The notes: generated from the sequence alone by a model not told the origin. Positions 18,796 to 28,690 are shown, counted from the first letter of the stretch. The stretch: DNA of 64,000 nucleotides from Cellulophaga algicola DSM 14237 (GCF_000186265.1 NC_014934.1:186001-250000), one strand, 5' to 3'. A program made the numbers and translations.

Positions 18796-19983
18796 ATGAA
18801 CCCTTCAGCATCAGGTTGGATAGATAAATTTGGACACCTAGTAAAAGATTATCATGACCTCTATGATAATTTTGATGAACTATATGCACACTTAAAAAAT
18901 ATTGGATTCATTTACGGAATTAATGTAAGTATTCCAGAATTTATACATCCAGAACATCCGCTTTCTGAAGATGAAAAGGCAAAAATTAATTTACTTACCG
19001 CCTTATATTTCACCTATAGACAGAAAAGTAAAACGGTAACTTTTTCTAGTTTTCTAGAAGAAATATTTGAGTTTTATAACCAGCTTGGCATCAATAAAAT
19101 TTCATTTTTAAACAAAATCCTAACTGGAAAAAAGACCTCTTCGCAGCTCGAAAAACTCATTGAATCTAGAATTTATTTAGACGATAATGTCATCAGCAAG
19201 AACTTTAATAGTATAATTACAAACTCATTATTATACATTGATGTCTTAACTTTTAAGAACTATTTAGAGCTAAAAACGGATCCAAAAAAGCATGCAGAAA
19301 AGTTAGAATACATTACCATAAATATAATTTACCATACTTTAAGTTCTAAGCAAAAAAATAAAAACGACGCAAAATTAGCACAGCTTTTTGAATCGTCCTT
19401 AACATTTATTGATAGCACCCAAGATAGTTTTGATGGTACCTACCGGAGTAAATTAATTAACAATTTTACGCCACGTGAAAACAGTTATTTTTTAGACGTT
19501 GCTTGCTTAACAGTATGGGAAGATCAGTCTCTAGAATACAAAGAATCTGAGTTCATTTTTAGCATTGGAAAAGACCTTGGAATCCCTTCCAAACAGATCT
19601 TAAAATCTCTTGAAGACGTTGCTGTTTTTTTTGAAAAAAATACGCTTCAAATTCCGCATTTAAAAAACAATAATTTAGCCATGCAATTTTACGATAGCAT
19701 GTCTAAAATTGTAAATAAATTAATTTTAAGAAACAGTAAAAGGCTGCAAAAAGAACTCTCTGAAAGCAAAGAATTAGTCGCACTTTTATCTAAATCTACC
19801 GTAAAAGATCTTACGGAAGAAGAGAAGAAAAAAGTCCAAAAACAGCTCCTAGATATCTTTAAAAGTATTCCTTCTTTAGCCATTTTCATCTTACCGGGCG
19901 GGGCTGTTTTACTCCCTATTTTCATAAAATTAATTCCGAAATTATTGCCCTCTGCTTTTGATGATAATCGAGTAGATGAATAA
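18796..19983 (+). CDS. LETM1-like protein
   Basis: 395 residues, no signal peptide, mostly helical. The C-terminal 55 residues contain a hydrophobic helix, SIPSLAIFILPGGAVLLPIF, followed by IKLIPKLLPSAF; this PGG-containing segment is typical of the LETM1-related proteins of Bacteroidetes. In eukaryotes LETM1 is a mitochondrial inner-membrane ion-exchange protein; the bacterial role is not known. Convergent with the LytTR regulator gene, with a bidirectional terminator between. Confidence 0.8.
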   Translation: MNPSASGWIDKFGHLVKDYHDLYDNFDELYAHLKNIGFIYGINVSIPEFIHPEHPLSEDEKAKINLLTALYFTYRQKSKTVTFSSFLEEIFEFYNQLGINKISFLNKILTGKKTSSQLEKLIESRIYLDDNVISKNFNSIITNSLLYIDVLTFKNYLELKTDPKKHAEKLEYITINIIYHTLSSKQKNKNDAKLAQLFESSLTFIDSTQDSFDGTYRSKLINNFTPRENSYFLDVACLTVWEDQSLEYKESEFIFSIGKDLGIPSKQILKSLEDVAVFFEKNTLQIPHLKNNNLAMQFYDSMSKIVNKLILRNSKRLQKELSESKELVALLSKSTVKDLTEEEKKKVQKQLLDIFKSIPSLAIFILPGGAVLLPIFIKLIPKLLPSAFDDNRVDE

Positions 19984-19994
19984 GTATAATGCAT

Positions 19995-20036
19995 AAAAAA
20001 AGCCACTATAAGAAAAACTTATAGTGGCTTTTTTTA
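19995..20036. terminator. Bidirectional terminator
   Basis: AAAGCCACTATAAG pairs with CTTATAGTGGCTTTT around a short A-rich loop, with A and T tracts on either side, between two convergent genes. Confidence 0.85.
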
Positions 20037-20073
20037 TTATTTAAACTATTTAAATCCAGTTTTTTAACCCACA

Positions 20074-20829
20074 CTACTCTAACCAAAGCTTAAAATCACG
20101 AACACGCTCTCTACTCACAATGATTTCTTGCTCATTAAACTTAATTAATTTAATTTGAAGCCTAGAATTGGTGTAAGATACAATATCTTTTATACAATTT
20201 ACATTCACATAAAACTTACGACTTACTCTAAAGAATATTTTAGGATCCAGGTCTTCTTCTAAATTATCTAAGGTAGTTTCTAAAAGGTAATTTCTGCCTT
20301 CGGTAGTTGCCGCATAGGTACCTTTGTTCTCACTGTAAAAGCATTCTACCTCATCTGCATTTATGATTTTTAGATGCTGCCCTACTTTGGTCGTAAATCG
20401 TTTTTTAAATTCGCGTTCAATAGGGTTAACCAGTAGCTTTTTTATATCTTCAAAATCAAGCGTTAATTGCTCCTTTTTTGGTGCTAAAGATTTGTATTTT
20501 TTAACCGCAATTTCTAGGTCCTCATCATCAATAGGTTTTAACAAATAATCAATGCTATTTAACTTAAAAGCTTGAAGTGCATATTCATCAAAAGCAGTGG
20601 TGAAAATGATAGCACTTTTTACTTCTACGGCTTCAAAAATCTCAAATGAAAGTCCATCTGAAAGCTGAATATCTAAGAAAATTAAATCGGGGTGTTCATT
20701 ATTATGAAACCAATTTATAGCCTCTTCTACAGAATGCAAAAGCACAGAAACCTCAACACCTAAATCTTCAAGCAATCGATTTAATCTTCGCGCTGATGGT
20801 TTTTCATCTTCAATAATAATTGTTTTCAT
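20074..20829 (-). CDS. LytTR-family response regulator
   Basis: 251 residues. Receiver domain at 1-118 with the acidic pair at IIIEDEKPSARR and the phospho-acceptor Asp53 in LIFLDIQLSDG, and Lys in YLLKPIDDED. LytTR DNA-binding domain at about 145-250 (KRFTTKVGQHLKIINADEVECF, KIFFRVSRKFYVNVNCIKDI). It is the last gene of the minus-strand operon that begins with a LytS-type kinase at 23353, and is almost certainly that kinase's partner. Target promoters not identifiable here. Confidence 0.92.
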   Translation of the reverse strand: MKTIIIEDEKPSARRLNRLLEDLGVEVSVLLHSVEEAINWFHNNEHPDLIFLDIQLSDGLSFEIFEAVEVKSAIIFTTAFDEYALQAFKLNSIDYLLKPIDDEDLEIAVKKYKSLAPKKEQLTLDFEDIKKLLVNPIEREFKKRFTTKVGQHLKIINADEVECFYSENKGTYAATTEGRNYLLETTLDNLEEDLDPKIFFRVSRKFYVNVNCIKDIVSYTNSRLQIKLIKFNEQEIIVSRERVRDFKLWLE

Positions 20830-20902
20830 TTGGTCTTTTTTTTGGTCTTTATTTTAGAGGTGATTGGTTGTTTTCAAAAAACTACACTCTTCAATTTTTT
20901 AA

Positions 20903-21247
20903 TTATAAGCTACTGGAAGATTCTCGTTCTTCATTCATGTATTTTTTTATTTTCCGATCTTCCCACTTACTCAAAAAACTTGGTCTGATTTTAAAAACTA
21001 CGAGTCCATGAATTAATACTCCTATTCCCCAAATAATTGGTGCTCCATATACATTCCAATTTATCCAATTTAAGATTTGAGGATTACCTCAGGCTTCTTT
21101 ACTTAAGAGGGTAATGATAAATTTTCCTTTAAAAATAAATACTAAAATATTTATAATTAAATAGATCGTAAGATGGTCATAAAAACCTTTTAATGTAGCA
21201 ACTCGTTTTTGAGCTCGCTCTAATTTCGTTCTTTGTATAATTTCCAT
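20903..21247 (-). pseudogene. 2TM-domain protein gene broken by one in-frame TGA
   Basis: Reading from the ATG at 21247 gives MEIIQRTKLERAQKRVATLKGFYDHL in the usual 2TM-domain style, up to LLSKEA, then TGA at 21089-21091. The same frame continues without another stop with NPQILNWINWNVYGAPIIWG, IGVLIHGLVVFK and the family-typical SKWEDRKIKKYMNEE, ending at TAA 20903-20905. The full product would be about 114 residues, like its two neighbours. A single nonsense change (for example from TGG or CGA) or a base-call error explains it. Real start is taken at 21247, two bases after the previous gene. Confidence 0.85.
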
Positions 21248-21248
21248 C

Positions 21249-21584
21249 TTAGCTATATTTATTAATATCACTAGCATCTTCTTCCAAATACTGTTTAATT
21301 TTTCTTTGCTCCCATTCTTTACTAAAAATAGGATTAAAACTAAACACTTTTGCCCCGTGAAAGAAAAGCCCTATGCCCCAAAATATCCAGGTAGAGAAGG
21401 TGCCAAAAGTAGTAAATGCTTCTATTAAACTTTCTCCTGAGCTCATGTTCCCTACAACACTAACTGCACTAATCATACAATTAACCAGGATATACACTGT
21501 TAAGTGAATATAAAAACCTTTTAAAGCTTTAATACGCTGTGCTGCTCTTTCTCTCTTATCGTCTTGTGTTGTGGATGTTTTCAT
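21249..21584 (-). CDS. 2TM-domain protein
   Basis: 111 residues: a charged N-terminus (RERAAQRIKALKGFYIHL), two transmembrane helices (about 30-50 and 70-90) and the C-terminal signature PIFSKEWEQRKIKQYLEED. This small domain is common in Bacteroidetes next to or fused to LytS-type kinases; it is probably a membrane partner of the kinase, but its role is unknown. Middle of a five-gene operon. Confidence 0.85.
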   Translation of the reverse strand: MKTSTTQDDKRERAAQRIKALKGFYIHLTVYILVNCMISAVSVVGNMSSGESLIEAFTTFGTFSTWIFWGIGLFFHGAKVFSFNPIFSKEWEQRKIKQYLEEDASDINKYS

Positions 21585-21610
21585 CTGTATCGTCTTTTAG
21601 CTTAGTACTA

Positions 21611-21913
21611 TTATTCCCATTTTTTCTTGGTCTCCTCTTCTTTCATAAACTCATCTATCTTGCGCTGCTCCCAATTTCTCCCCATGAGCACATCGTATCC
21701 AAAGAGTTTTATGGCTTTTACCGCAGTGGCTATAGAAACTCCTAAGACCACCCACAAGAACCAGGGGTTACGCCATTCATTAAGGTAATAGTTAATACTC
21801 CCGGTAATAACAATAGCTACTATGTATTTAAAAACTTTGTTATAAAAAGCCTTTATAGCTTCTACGCGTTCTTTAGCTCTAAAATATTTAGTATCGGTTT
21901 CTGAATTGTTCAT
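21611..21913 (-). CDS. 2TM-domain protein
   Basis: 100 residues with the same layout as its neighbour: FRAKERVEAIKAFYNKVFKYIV, two TM helices (about 28-48 and 56-72) and GRNWEQRKIDEFMKEEE. It follows the kinase gene in the operon. Three copies in a row plus a fourth copy fused to the kinase indicate tandem duplication of the domain. Confidence 0.85.
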   Translation of the reverse strand: MNNSETDTKYFRAKERVEAIKAFYNKVFKYIVAIVITGSINYYLNEWRNPWFLWVVLGVSIATAVKAIKLFGYDVLMGRNWEQRKIDEFMKEEETKKKWE

Positions 21914-22021
21914 CTGTAGTTATTTAGTTGTTTTGATACTTCAAAGATGTTACTATCTTGTCTTTTCTCTAAATACAAGGTACTGAGTTGTGTATTTTTA
22001 ATGCTGAATTGTTATTTGCCT

Positions 22022-23353
22022 TTAAAATTGGTCATCATCCATATATTCTCGCATCTTACGCTCCTCCCAGTTCCTGCCAAAAAGCGGATTGTAGCCATAG
22101 GCATCCATTCCATGAGCGACTAGTCCATAACCCCAACCTAGGGCAGGAAATATTACCCAAGGGAAGCTTGTCGTATTGAAATTAACAAATATTAAAATAG
22201 AAATAACAATACAATAAGACATTAGGTTCCCATAAAATCCTTTTATTTTCTCTACCTTCTCTTTTGCCTTGTGGTATCTTTTATCTTCTAGATAATCTTC
22301 TTGAGTTTCCTTCATAGAAACCTGTTTTGTTAGCATCGGAATTGCTACTCTAAAATCTGAAGCTGTTTTAAGAATAGTTACTTTCCTATTGGATAGAATA
22401 TTGTAACGCTCCTGTATGTTTTTTAAACCTACACCACTACTCTTTTTAACCACTTGCTTCTCCTGCAAATTATTACTCACCACTAATTGTCCGTTTTCTT
22501 CAAATACTCGTAAATGCAAAGGCCGTTCAGAAGTAACCACATTATGTTTTACGGCATTTTCTAGCAATAATTGTAATGACAATGGAACAATCCTTGCTTC
22601 TGGATTACTAGCTTGGTCTGGAGCTTCAAAAATAATACTATCTTCAAACCGCATTTTTAATAGGCGTATATACGTTTTTGCAAACTGCAATTCTTCATCT
22701 ACAGATACCAAATCCTTATTTTTTTGCTCTAATACATACCGATATACTTTAGATAAAGAGGTCGTAAATTTTTGTGCTTGATGTGGATCTTCATCTATTA
22801 AGCTCGTTAATACATTTAAACTATTAAACAGAAAATGTGGATCTAATTGGTTTTTTAAAGCATCAAACTTTGCAGATGCTGTACTCGCTATAATTTTTTG
22901 TTCTTTTACTTTTTTATTCTGACTTAATCTGTAGAAATAAATGGCATGAAAAACAAAGGAAGCCAATAAAGTAATTAATAAGCAAAAAATATAGAATCTA
23001 GGGTTTTCACTCCAAATAAACATGTTCCAGCTTTCGCCCCCTATAAGTACTTCTATAGAGAATCGGATTAAAAAAACAGCGAACATAGTTAACAACACCC
23101 CTCCTAAAGCCCCAATAATTAGTCTAAATTTTTTAAATCTGACCCAAACTACTTTATCATTTAAATACCTAAAGAAGAGCGTATTTAAAACCGTTAAGGT
23201 TACCGAGTATATGAAGTAGTACTGCAAGTTATTCATAAACTGCGCATCAAAACTCACAGCGCTCCCTAATAAAATATTCATTCCCACATCTATAATCACA
23301 ATACAGATGCCTATTAGAATACCTCTTAATACAATTTTTACTATCTGTTTCAT
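22022..23353 (-). CDS. LytS-type sensor histidine kinase fused to a C-terminal 2TM domain
   Basis: 443 residues. Four predicted TM helices occupy residues 8-150; then a His_kinase (LytS) domain with the phospho-acceptor segment LKNQLDPHFLFNSLNVLTSLI, and an ATPase part with LLENAVKHNVV and SSGVGLKNIQERYNIL. From about residue 350 a complete 2TM domain follows (YHKAKEKVEKIKGFYGNL, PLFGRNWEERKMREYM). First gene of the operon that ends with the LytTR regulator. The fusion supports a physical link between 2TM domains and this kinase type. Confidence 0.9.
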   Translation of the reverse strand: MKQIVKIVLRGILIGICIVIIDVGMNILLGSAVSFDAQFMNNLQYYFIYSVTLTVLNTLFFRYLNDKVVWVRFKKFRLIIGALGGVLLTMFAVFLIRFSIEVLIGGESWNMFIWSENPRFYIFCLLITLLASFVFHAIYFYRLSQNKKVKEQKIIASTASAKFDALKNQLDPHFLFNSLNVLTSLIDEDPHQAQKFTTSLSKVYRYVLEQKNKDLVSVDEELQFAKTYIRLLKMRFEDSIIFEAPDQASNPEARIVPLSLQLLLENAVKHNVVTSERPLHLRVFEENGQLVVSNNLQEKQVVKKSSGVGLKNIQERYNILSNRKVTILKTASDFRVAIPMLTKQVSMKETQEDYLEDKRYHKAKEKVEKIKGFYGNLMSYCIVISILIFVNFNTTSFPWVIFPALGWGYGLVAHGMDAYGYNPLFGRNWEERKMREYMDDDQF

Positions 23354-23764
23354 TTCAAAAATTATTAAATCATTTTAAAAAAACGATTTTAACTAGATCA
23401 CTTTGTCATCAAAAAAAAAAAAAAATAGAGAACTGCTTCAAAAATAACTAATGCTTAGCTGCTAATCTCCAATCTTCTTAAATCATAAAGTTATCTATTT
23501 TAAATAGTTCTTGTACAAATTTGGAATTATACCTCGGGTATTGAAACAAAAGACTACCGAAATGTAGGTTTCTAAGGATGGAATGCTATTTAGACAAAAA
23601 GTATCGTTAGTAGGGACTTAGAAAACAGCTATATCATTTTAAATTATTTGAAAGAAATAGTTTAATTTTTGTAGTATTAATCATGTTAATTTACTATTTT
23701 TATAAGATTGACAATCTTCCCCCCAGCACCTTAATACTATTTTCTATTTCATAAATAAGGTTCT
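23354..23764. promoter_or_regulatory. Divergent intergenic region between two kinase genes
   Basis: 411 bp with no open frame of note. It should hold the promoters of both flanking kinase operons. Visible structure: an A run of about 15 bases at 23409-23425, and a short palindrome AAGATTGACAATCTT at 23704-23718, 47 bp before the plus-strand kinase start, which could be an operator. Nothing else recognised. Confidence 0.4.
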
Positions 23765-25342
23765 ATGAGTAAAAAATTAATTGCTACTTCAATAGTGTTA
23801 TTTGTTATTCTAAGTATAACGATATGGTCCATAACCATCATTAGAATTAATAACTATGAGAAAAATCTCATTACTTTAGAACTAGCAGAATCAGATACTA
23901 AACTATCCTTAGCCAGTGATCAATTATTAAATCTTTACGAAACAAGCAAGAAAAAAGTGCTGTTTTTTAAAGACCTCGCAGAAGCTAATTACAGAAAAAA
24001 TAAAACTTTTAATGACATTCGTGATGTGCTTTATCTTTTTCTTAAAAATGAAGACAATTACTTTCAAGCACGGATTATAAACACGAAAGGACAAGAAGTG
24101 CTTAAAATAGAAAACATGTATAATAGCATTTCTATATATGAACACAAGTATTTAGAAGACAAATCTAACCGGTATTACTTTCAAGAATCATTAAAACTAA
24201 AAAAAGGGCAGCTATTTATTTCTAATCTAGACCTAAATATTGAAAATAATAAGGTAGAACTCCCTTACAGACCTACGGTGCGTTTTTTTACTAAAATATA
24301 TAGTCCAGATCAAGATTTATTGGGTATTGTAGGTCTTAATCTTAATGCCGAAACATGGTTGAATGGAATAGGAACTAACGATATTAATATATTAAATAAC
24401 GCAAACGAAGTATTCTACAAAGAAAGTGGCAGGCAAGACCTCTATACCAAATCTAAAAAAGATTTAACATTAAGGGATACCAATGGCAAACCTATTTACA
24501 ATGTAAAGGATGTTATCATTATGGGGATGTCTACTTGGACCCTGTATACCTCCATACATTCTGCTGCGGTAGAGGAAAAAATAAAAACTAATAAAAAGAA
24601 AAGTATCTCCTTCGCTGTTTTCTTAAACCTTGGTTTACTCTTTTTTATCTTTACCATTCATAATTTATATTACAAAAACAAGCATATATCTTCTTTAAAT
24701 AACGCCATAAACCAGCGATTAGATGAAAGAAATACGTTGTTAAAAGAAATACATCATCGGGTAAAAAACAACCTACAAGTAATTACTAGTTTATTAAACC
24801 TACAATCAAGAAACATAAAAGATGAAGAAGTAAAAAGCATCCTTAAATACAGTCAATACCGCATTAAATCTATAGCACTACTACACGAGAATTTATACCG
24901 TAGTGAGGACCTAAGTAAGATTAATTATGCAGATTATCTAAAACAATTAGTCAACGGCTTAATCGTCTCTATGAAAGGGAGTACAAATGAGATACAACTA
25001 AATCTAGACGTGGATACTGTTCATTTTAATATAGACACCTCTATTCCTTTAGGCTTAATTATAAATGAGTTGGTTACCAATTCTTTAAAATATGCTTTTA
25101 CTGATGGCATAGGAATCATTTGCATTTCCTTAAAAAGACAAGCGAGCAACTCCTTTCTATTACGCGTGAGTGATAATGGAAAAGGGTTTCCTAAAGGTAT
25201 TAAATTTAGAGATACAGATACCTTAGGTTTAAAATTAGTACACAAACTGGTATTACAACTTAATGGAAACATAGAGAAAGACAACTTACAAACTGGGACC
25301 GCATTTATTATCACTTTCCAAGAAATCCAAGAACTCTCATAA
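23765..25342 (+). CDS. Sensor histidine kinase, HisKA_2/HWE type
   Basis: 525 residues. TM helix at about 5-27, an extracytoplasmic sensor of about 250 residues with a Cache/PAS-like look (FQARIINTKGQEVLKIEN), second TM at about 279-302, then a HisKA_2 phospho-acceptor (LLKEIHHRVKNNLQVITSLLNLQSR, His near residue 330) and a HATPase domain (GLIINELVTNSLKYAF, VSDNGKGFPKG, TLGLKLVHKLVLQL). The response regulator gene starts two bases after its stop, so the pair acts together. Signal unknown. Confidence 0.9.
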   Translation: MSKKLIATSIVLFVILSITIWSITIIRINNYEKNLITLELAESDTKLSLASDQLLNLYETSKKKVLFFKDLAEANYRKNKTFNDIRDVLYLFLKNEDNYFQARIINTKGQEVLKIENMYNSISIYEHKYLEDKSNRYYFQESLKLKKGQLFISNLDLNIENNKVELPYRPTVRFFTKIYSPDQDLLGIVGLNLNAETWLNGIGTNDINILNNANEVFYKESGRQDLYTKSKKDLTLRDTNGKPIYNVKDVIIMGMSTWTLYTSIHSAAVEEKIKTNKKKSISFAVFLNLGLLFFIFTIHNLYYKNKHISSLNNAINQRLDERNTLLKEIHHRVKNNLQVITSLLNLQSRNIKDEEVKSILKYSQYRIKSIALLHENLYRSEDLSKINYADYLKQLVNGLIVSMKGSTNEIQLNLDVDTVHFNIDTSIPLGLIINELVTNSLKYAFTDGIGIICISLKRQASNSFLLRVSDNGKGFPKGIKFRDTDTLGLKLVHKLVLQLNGNIEKDNLQTGTAFIITFQEIQELS

Positions 25343-25344
25343 CT

Positions 25345-25746
25345 ATGAAATGTAGCATACTCATCGTCGAAGATAATTTTATTATTCAAATGTTTTTAGA
25401 AGAAATACTTCTAGGTTGCGGAGAACACACGGTTAAAACCGCTAATAATGCAGCTAAAGCATTACTTGTTTTAGAAAACTTTAAACCCAATGTTATCCTC
25501 ATGGATATTGGTATTGGTCCTGGGTTAGATGGTATAGAAGTTGCAGAAATTATTAAAGAAAAGTATCATATTCCCGTCGTATTTTTAACAGGAAATTCTG
25601 ACCAGGCTACTATTGCAAGAGCCCATAAAGCAAATCCTATTCACTTTATATTCAAACCTATAGACGAGGAAAAACTCCTTGCCGAATTTTCTATAATTAA
25701 AGAAAAATTAATTGCCTTATCTTTTCAACTATCGCCTTTTACATAG
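25345..25746 (+). CDS. Single-domain response regulator receiver
   Basis: 133 residues, receiver domain only: acidic pocket in ILIVEDN, phospho-acceptor Asp54 in NVILMDIGIGPGLDG, Thr in VVFLTGNSD and Lys in FIFKPIDEEK. With no output domain it must act by protein contact. Coupled to the preceding kinase. Its last 8 bp overlap the 3' end of the convergent Lrp-type gene. Confidence 0.9.
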   Translation: MKCSILIVEDNFIIQMFLEEILLGCGEHTVKTANNAAKALLVLENFKPNVILMDIGIGPGLDGIEVAEIIKEKYHIPVVFLTGNSDQATIARAHKANPIHFIFKPIDEEKLLAEFSIIKEKLIALSFQLSPFT

Positions 25747-26200
25747 GCACCATATAGGTTTGCTTGATTGTTCCAATAACGAAGGTACTATGAGCACTCC
25801 CTATGTTTTCTACAGAACCTAAGCTATTGATCACAAAATCCTGATAGTCTTTCATGTTCTTTACCAATACTTTTAGCATAAAATCATAATCTCCAGATAT
25901 ATTATAACACTCCGTTACTTCTGCTAGAGCTATAATATCGGTAACAAATTTATTCCCAATCGCTTTTGTATGCTGCTTTAAAGTAATATTACAAAATACA
26001 ATAAGTTCCTTGCCTAGTTTCTCTGCATCCAGTAGTGCTACATATTTCATTATATAGCCTTCTTTTTCCAACTTCCGCAAACGCTCATATACGGGCGTTG
26101 GAGATAAATTTACACGTGCTGCAATCTCTTTAGTCGTGTAATTAGAGTTTTCTTGTAACAATTTGAGCAGGGCTAAATCCGTAAGGTCTAAATTTTCCAT
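25739..26200 (-). CDS. Lrp/AsnC-family transcription regulator
   Basis: 153 residues from the ATG at 26200, which starts the conserved MENLDLTDLALLKLLQEN; the 12-codon upstream extension lacks family similarity. N-terminal winged HTH (YTTKEIAARVNLSPTPVYERLRKLEKEG) and C-terminal RAM ligand domain (LAEVTECYNISGDYDFMLKVLVKNMKDYQDF). It is divergent from metE with 168 bp between start codons, so it probably controls metE and itself in response to methionine or another amino acid (inference from family and position). Confidence 0.9.
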   Translation of the reverse strand: MENLDLTDLALLKLLQENSNYTTKEIAARVNLSPTPVYERLRKLEKEGYIMKYVALLDAEKLGKELIVFCNITLKQHTKAIGNKFVTDIIALAEVTECYNISGDYDFMLKVLVKNMKDYQDFVINSLGSVENIGSAHSTFVIGTIKQTYMVPM

Positions 26201-26368
26201 AGATAAATTTTCTAGTAAAGTGCAGTTCCAAAACAAAAATATTACATTTTATCTAAAAAATATAATAAAAACAGCTAAATACTCTTATTCAATTGTATAA
26301 TTTAGATATAAATATGATTAAAACTAATTTTGACGGGACATAATATCTAATACACAAAACAGATAGTA

Positions 26369-28690
26369 ATGAAAACAACAAATTTAGGATACCCGAGAAT
26401 AGGTAGCAACAGAGCGCTTAAAAAGGCATTAGAGAACTATTGGTCTGGCAAAGCAACTTTAGTAGATTTAGAAGAAACGGCAAAAAACATTAGAACTGAA
26501 AATTGGCTGCTTCAACAAGAAAAAGGCATTGACATTATTCCTTCCAATGACTTTTCATTATACGATCAGGTATTAGATATGTGTATGACCGTAAACGCTA
26601 TTCCTAAGCGTTATACAGCCTTGCAACAAAAAAATCACGCTACTCAAGACTTATATTTTGCAATGGCAAGAGGGATCCAGAAAGATGGCATTGACCTTAC
26701 CGCGATGGAAATGACCAAATGGTTTGATACGAATTACCATTATATCGTTCCTGAATTTTATAAAAATCAAGCTTTCTCATATTGTAATTCTAAAATAGTT
26801 GATGAATATAAAGAAGCCTTGGCATTGGGCATAAAAACAAAACCTGTGCTTATAGGCCCTGTATCGTTTTTATTATTGGGAAAAGAAAAAGAAAATGGTT
26901 TTGACCGGATTGATCTTTTACCAAATCTTCTTCCTACCTATTTAAAAATAATTAAAGAATTATCGGCTTTAAATGTCGAGCACATTCAATTTGATGAACC
27001 TTTTCTTGCGACAGATTTAACCAATAAAGACCGCGAAGCAATTAGATACACGTACCAAACTATCGCAGATAAATTTCCTGATTTAAAAATTATATTAGCG
27101 AATTATTTTGATTGTTTTGGAGAGAATTTAGATACCGTATTAGAACTTCCTGTTCATACCTTACACTTAGATTTAGTACGTTGTAAACTGCAGTTAGATG
27201 ATATTTTGTCCTCAAAAAAACTGAATAAAAATACCCATTTATCATTAGGGGTTATTGATGGTAGAAACATTTGGAAAAATAATTTTGAAGATTCTCTAGC
27301 CTTGATCCAAAAGGCAATTGCCCATGTGGGAGAAGAAAGAATTACTATAGCGCCATCTTGTTCTTTATTACACTCGCCTTGCGATTTAGATTTAGAAACA
27401 AATGAAACTAATTTAAGTGCCGAAGTAAAACAATGGCTTGCTTTTGCTAAACAAAAATTAGAAGAAGTAAATACGCTAAGAAACTTTATCACTAAAGTAA
27501 ATTTAAGCAAAACCTTAGAAAAAGTGAATGAGAATAGCGCCGCAAATGCGGAGCGAAAAATATCAAAAAGTATTCACAATCCTAAAGTTAAAGACCGCGT
27601 TAAAGCATTAACTAAAAAAGATGATCAGCGCTTGAATGGTTTCACTCAACGGAAGATAATTCAGCAAAAAGCTTTGAATCTTCCATTATACCCAACCACA
27701 ACTATTGGTTCTTTTCCTCAAACAAAAGAAGTACGTAGCCAAAGGGCTAATTTTAAAAAAGGGAATACTACTCCAGAGGCGTACCATAGTTTTATAGAAA
27801 AAGAAACTAGAGAAACTATAGCATTTCAAGAGAATATAGGGCTAGATGTTTTAGTTCATGGCGAGTTTGAACGTAATGACATGGTAGAATATTTTGGAGA
27901 ACAATTAGACGGCTTTGCTTTTACCAGCTTTGGATGGGTACAGAGTTATGGTAGTAGATGTGTAAAACCACCTGTAATTTATGGAGATGTCTCGAGAGAA
28001 AACCCGATGACTGTTTTTTGGTCTTCTTTTGCACAGTCTATTACAGACAAGCCCGTAAAAGGAATGCTTACGGGGCCTGTTACTATTTTACAATGGTCTT
28101 TTGTTCGTAACGATCAACCAAGATCGGAAACCTGTACGCAAATTGCTTTAGCGATTCGCGATGAAGTAGTCGATTTAGAAAAAGCAGGCTTATCTATTAT
28201 CCAAATAGATGAACCAGCCATACGCGAAGGACTTCCCTTACGTAAAGAAGATTGGAAAACATATCTTGATTGGGCAGTAAAAGCCTTTAGAATTTCTGCA
28301 AGTGGCGTAAAAGATGAAACACAAATACATACGCATATGTGTTATTCAGAATTCAACGACATTATTGAGCATATTGCAGCTATGGATGCGGATGTGATTA
28401 CTATAGAATGTTCTAGATCGCAGATGGAGCTTTTAGATGTTTTCCGTGAGTTTAAATACCCTAATGAAATTGGTCCTGGAGTTTATGATATTCACTCTCC
28501 TAGAGTTCCAGACCGTTCAGAAATGGTTGCATTGATAGAAAAAGCAAAAGAATATATTGCTCCTGAACATTTATGGGTAAATCCAGATTGTGGTTTAAAA
28601 ACCAGGCATTGGGATGAAACAAAAAAAGCATTGATAGAAATGGTAGCCGCTGCTCAAGAGTGCAGACAAAGAGTTGCTGTATCGCATTAA
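26369..28690 (+). CDS. metE: Cobalamin-independent methionine synthase
   Basis: 773 residues, the usual length. It transfers a methyl group from 5-methyltetrahydropteroyltri-glutamate to homocysteine, the last step of methionine synthesis. N-terminal barrel starts NLGYPRIGSNRALKKALE. The catalytic C-terminal barrel has TTTIGSFPQTKEVR, HGEFERNDMVEYF, TGPVTILQWSFVR, IQIDEPAIREGLPL, and the zinc-site segments IHTHMCYSEFND and WVNPDCGLKTR. No methionine or SAM riboswitch is evident in the 168-bp upstream region. Monocistronic, followed by a terminator. Confidence 0.97.
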   Translation: MKTTNLGYPRIGSNRALKKALENYWSGKATLVDLEETAKNIRTENWLLQQEKGIDIIPSNDFSLYDQVLDMCMTVNAIPKRYTALQQKNHATQDLYFAMARGIQKDGIDLTAMEMTKWFDTNYHYIVPEFYKNQAFSYCNSKIVDEYKEALALGIKTKPVLIGPVSFLLLGKEKENGFDRIDLLPNLLPTYLKIIKELSALNVEHIQFDEPFLATDLTNKDREAIRYTYQTIADKFPDLKIILANYFDCFGENLDTVLELPVHTLHLDLVRCKLQLDDILSSKKLNKNTHLSLGVIDGRNIWKNNFEDSLALIQKAIAHVGEERITIAPSCSLLHSPCDLDLETNETNLSAEVKQWLAFAKQKLEEVNTLRNFITKVNLSKTLEKVNENSAANAERKISKSIHNPKVKDRVKALTKKDDQRLNGFTQRKIIQQKALNLPLYPTTTIGSFPQTKEVRSQRANFKKGNTTPEAYHSFIEKETRETIAFQENIGLDVLVHGEFERNDMVEYFGEQLDGFAFTSFGWVQSYGSRCVKPPVIYGDVSRENPMTVFWSSFAQSITDKPVKGMLTGPVTILQWSFVRNDQPRSETCTQIALAIRDEVVDLEKAGLSIIQIDEPAIREGLPLRKEDWKTYLDWAVKAFRISASGVKDETQIHTHMCYSEFNDIIEHIAAMDADVITIECSRSQMELLDVFREFKYPNEIGPGVYDIHSPRVPDRSEMVALIEKAKEYIAPEHLWVNPDCGLKTRHWDETKKALIEMVAAAQECRQRVAVSH

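Noticed and set aside
21089..21091. TGA in the 2TM gene as a selenocysteine codon
   Set aside because: No selenocysteine insertion hairpin is visible, the family has no Cys/Sec at this position, and nothing else suggests selenoprotein synthesis.
26201..26368. SAM or cobalamin riboswitch before metE
   Set aside because: The 168-bp divergent region shows no recognisable riboswitch core; a divergent Lrp-type regulator is a sufficient explanation.
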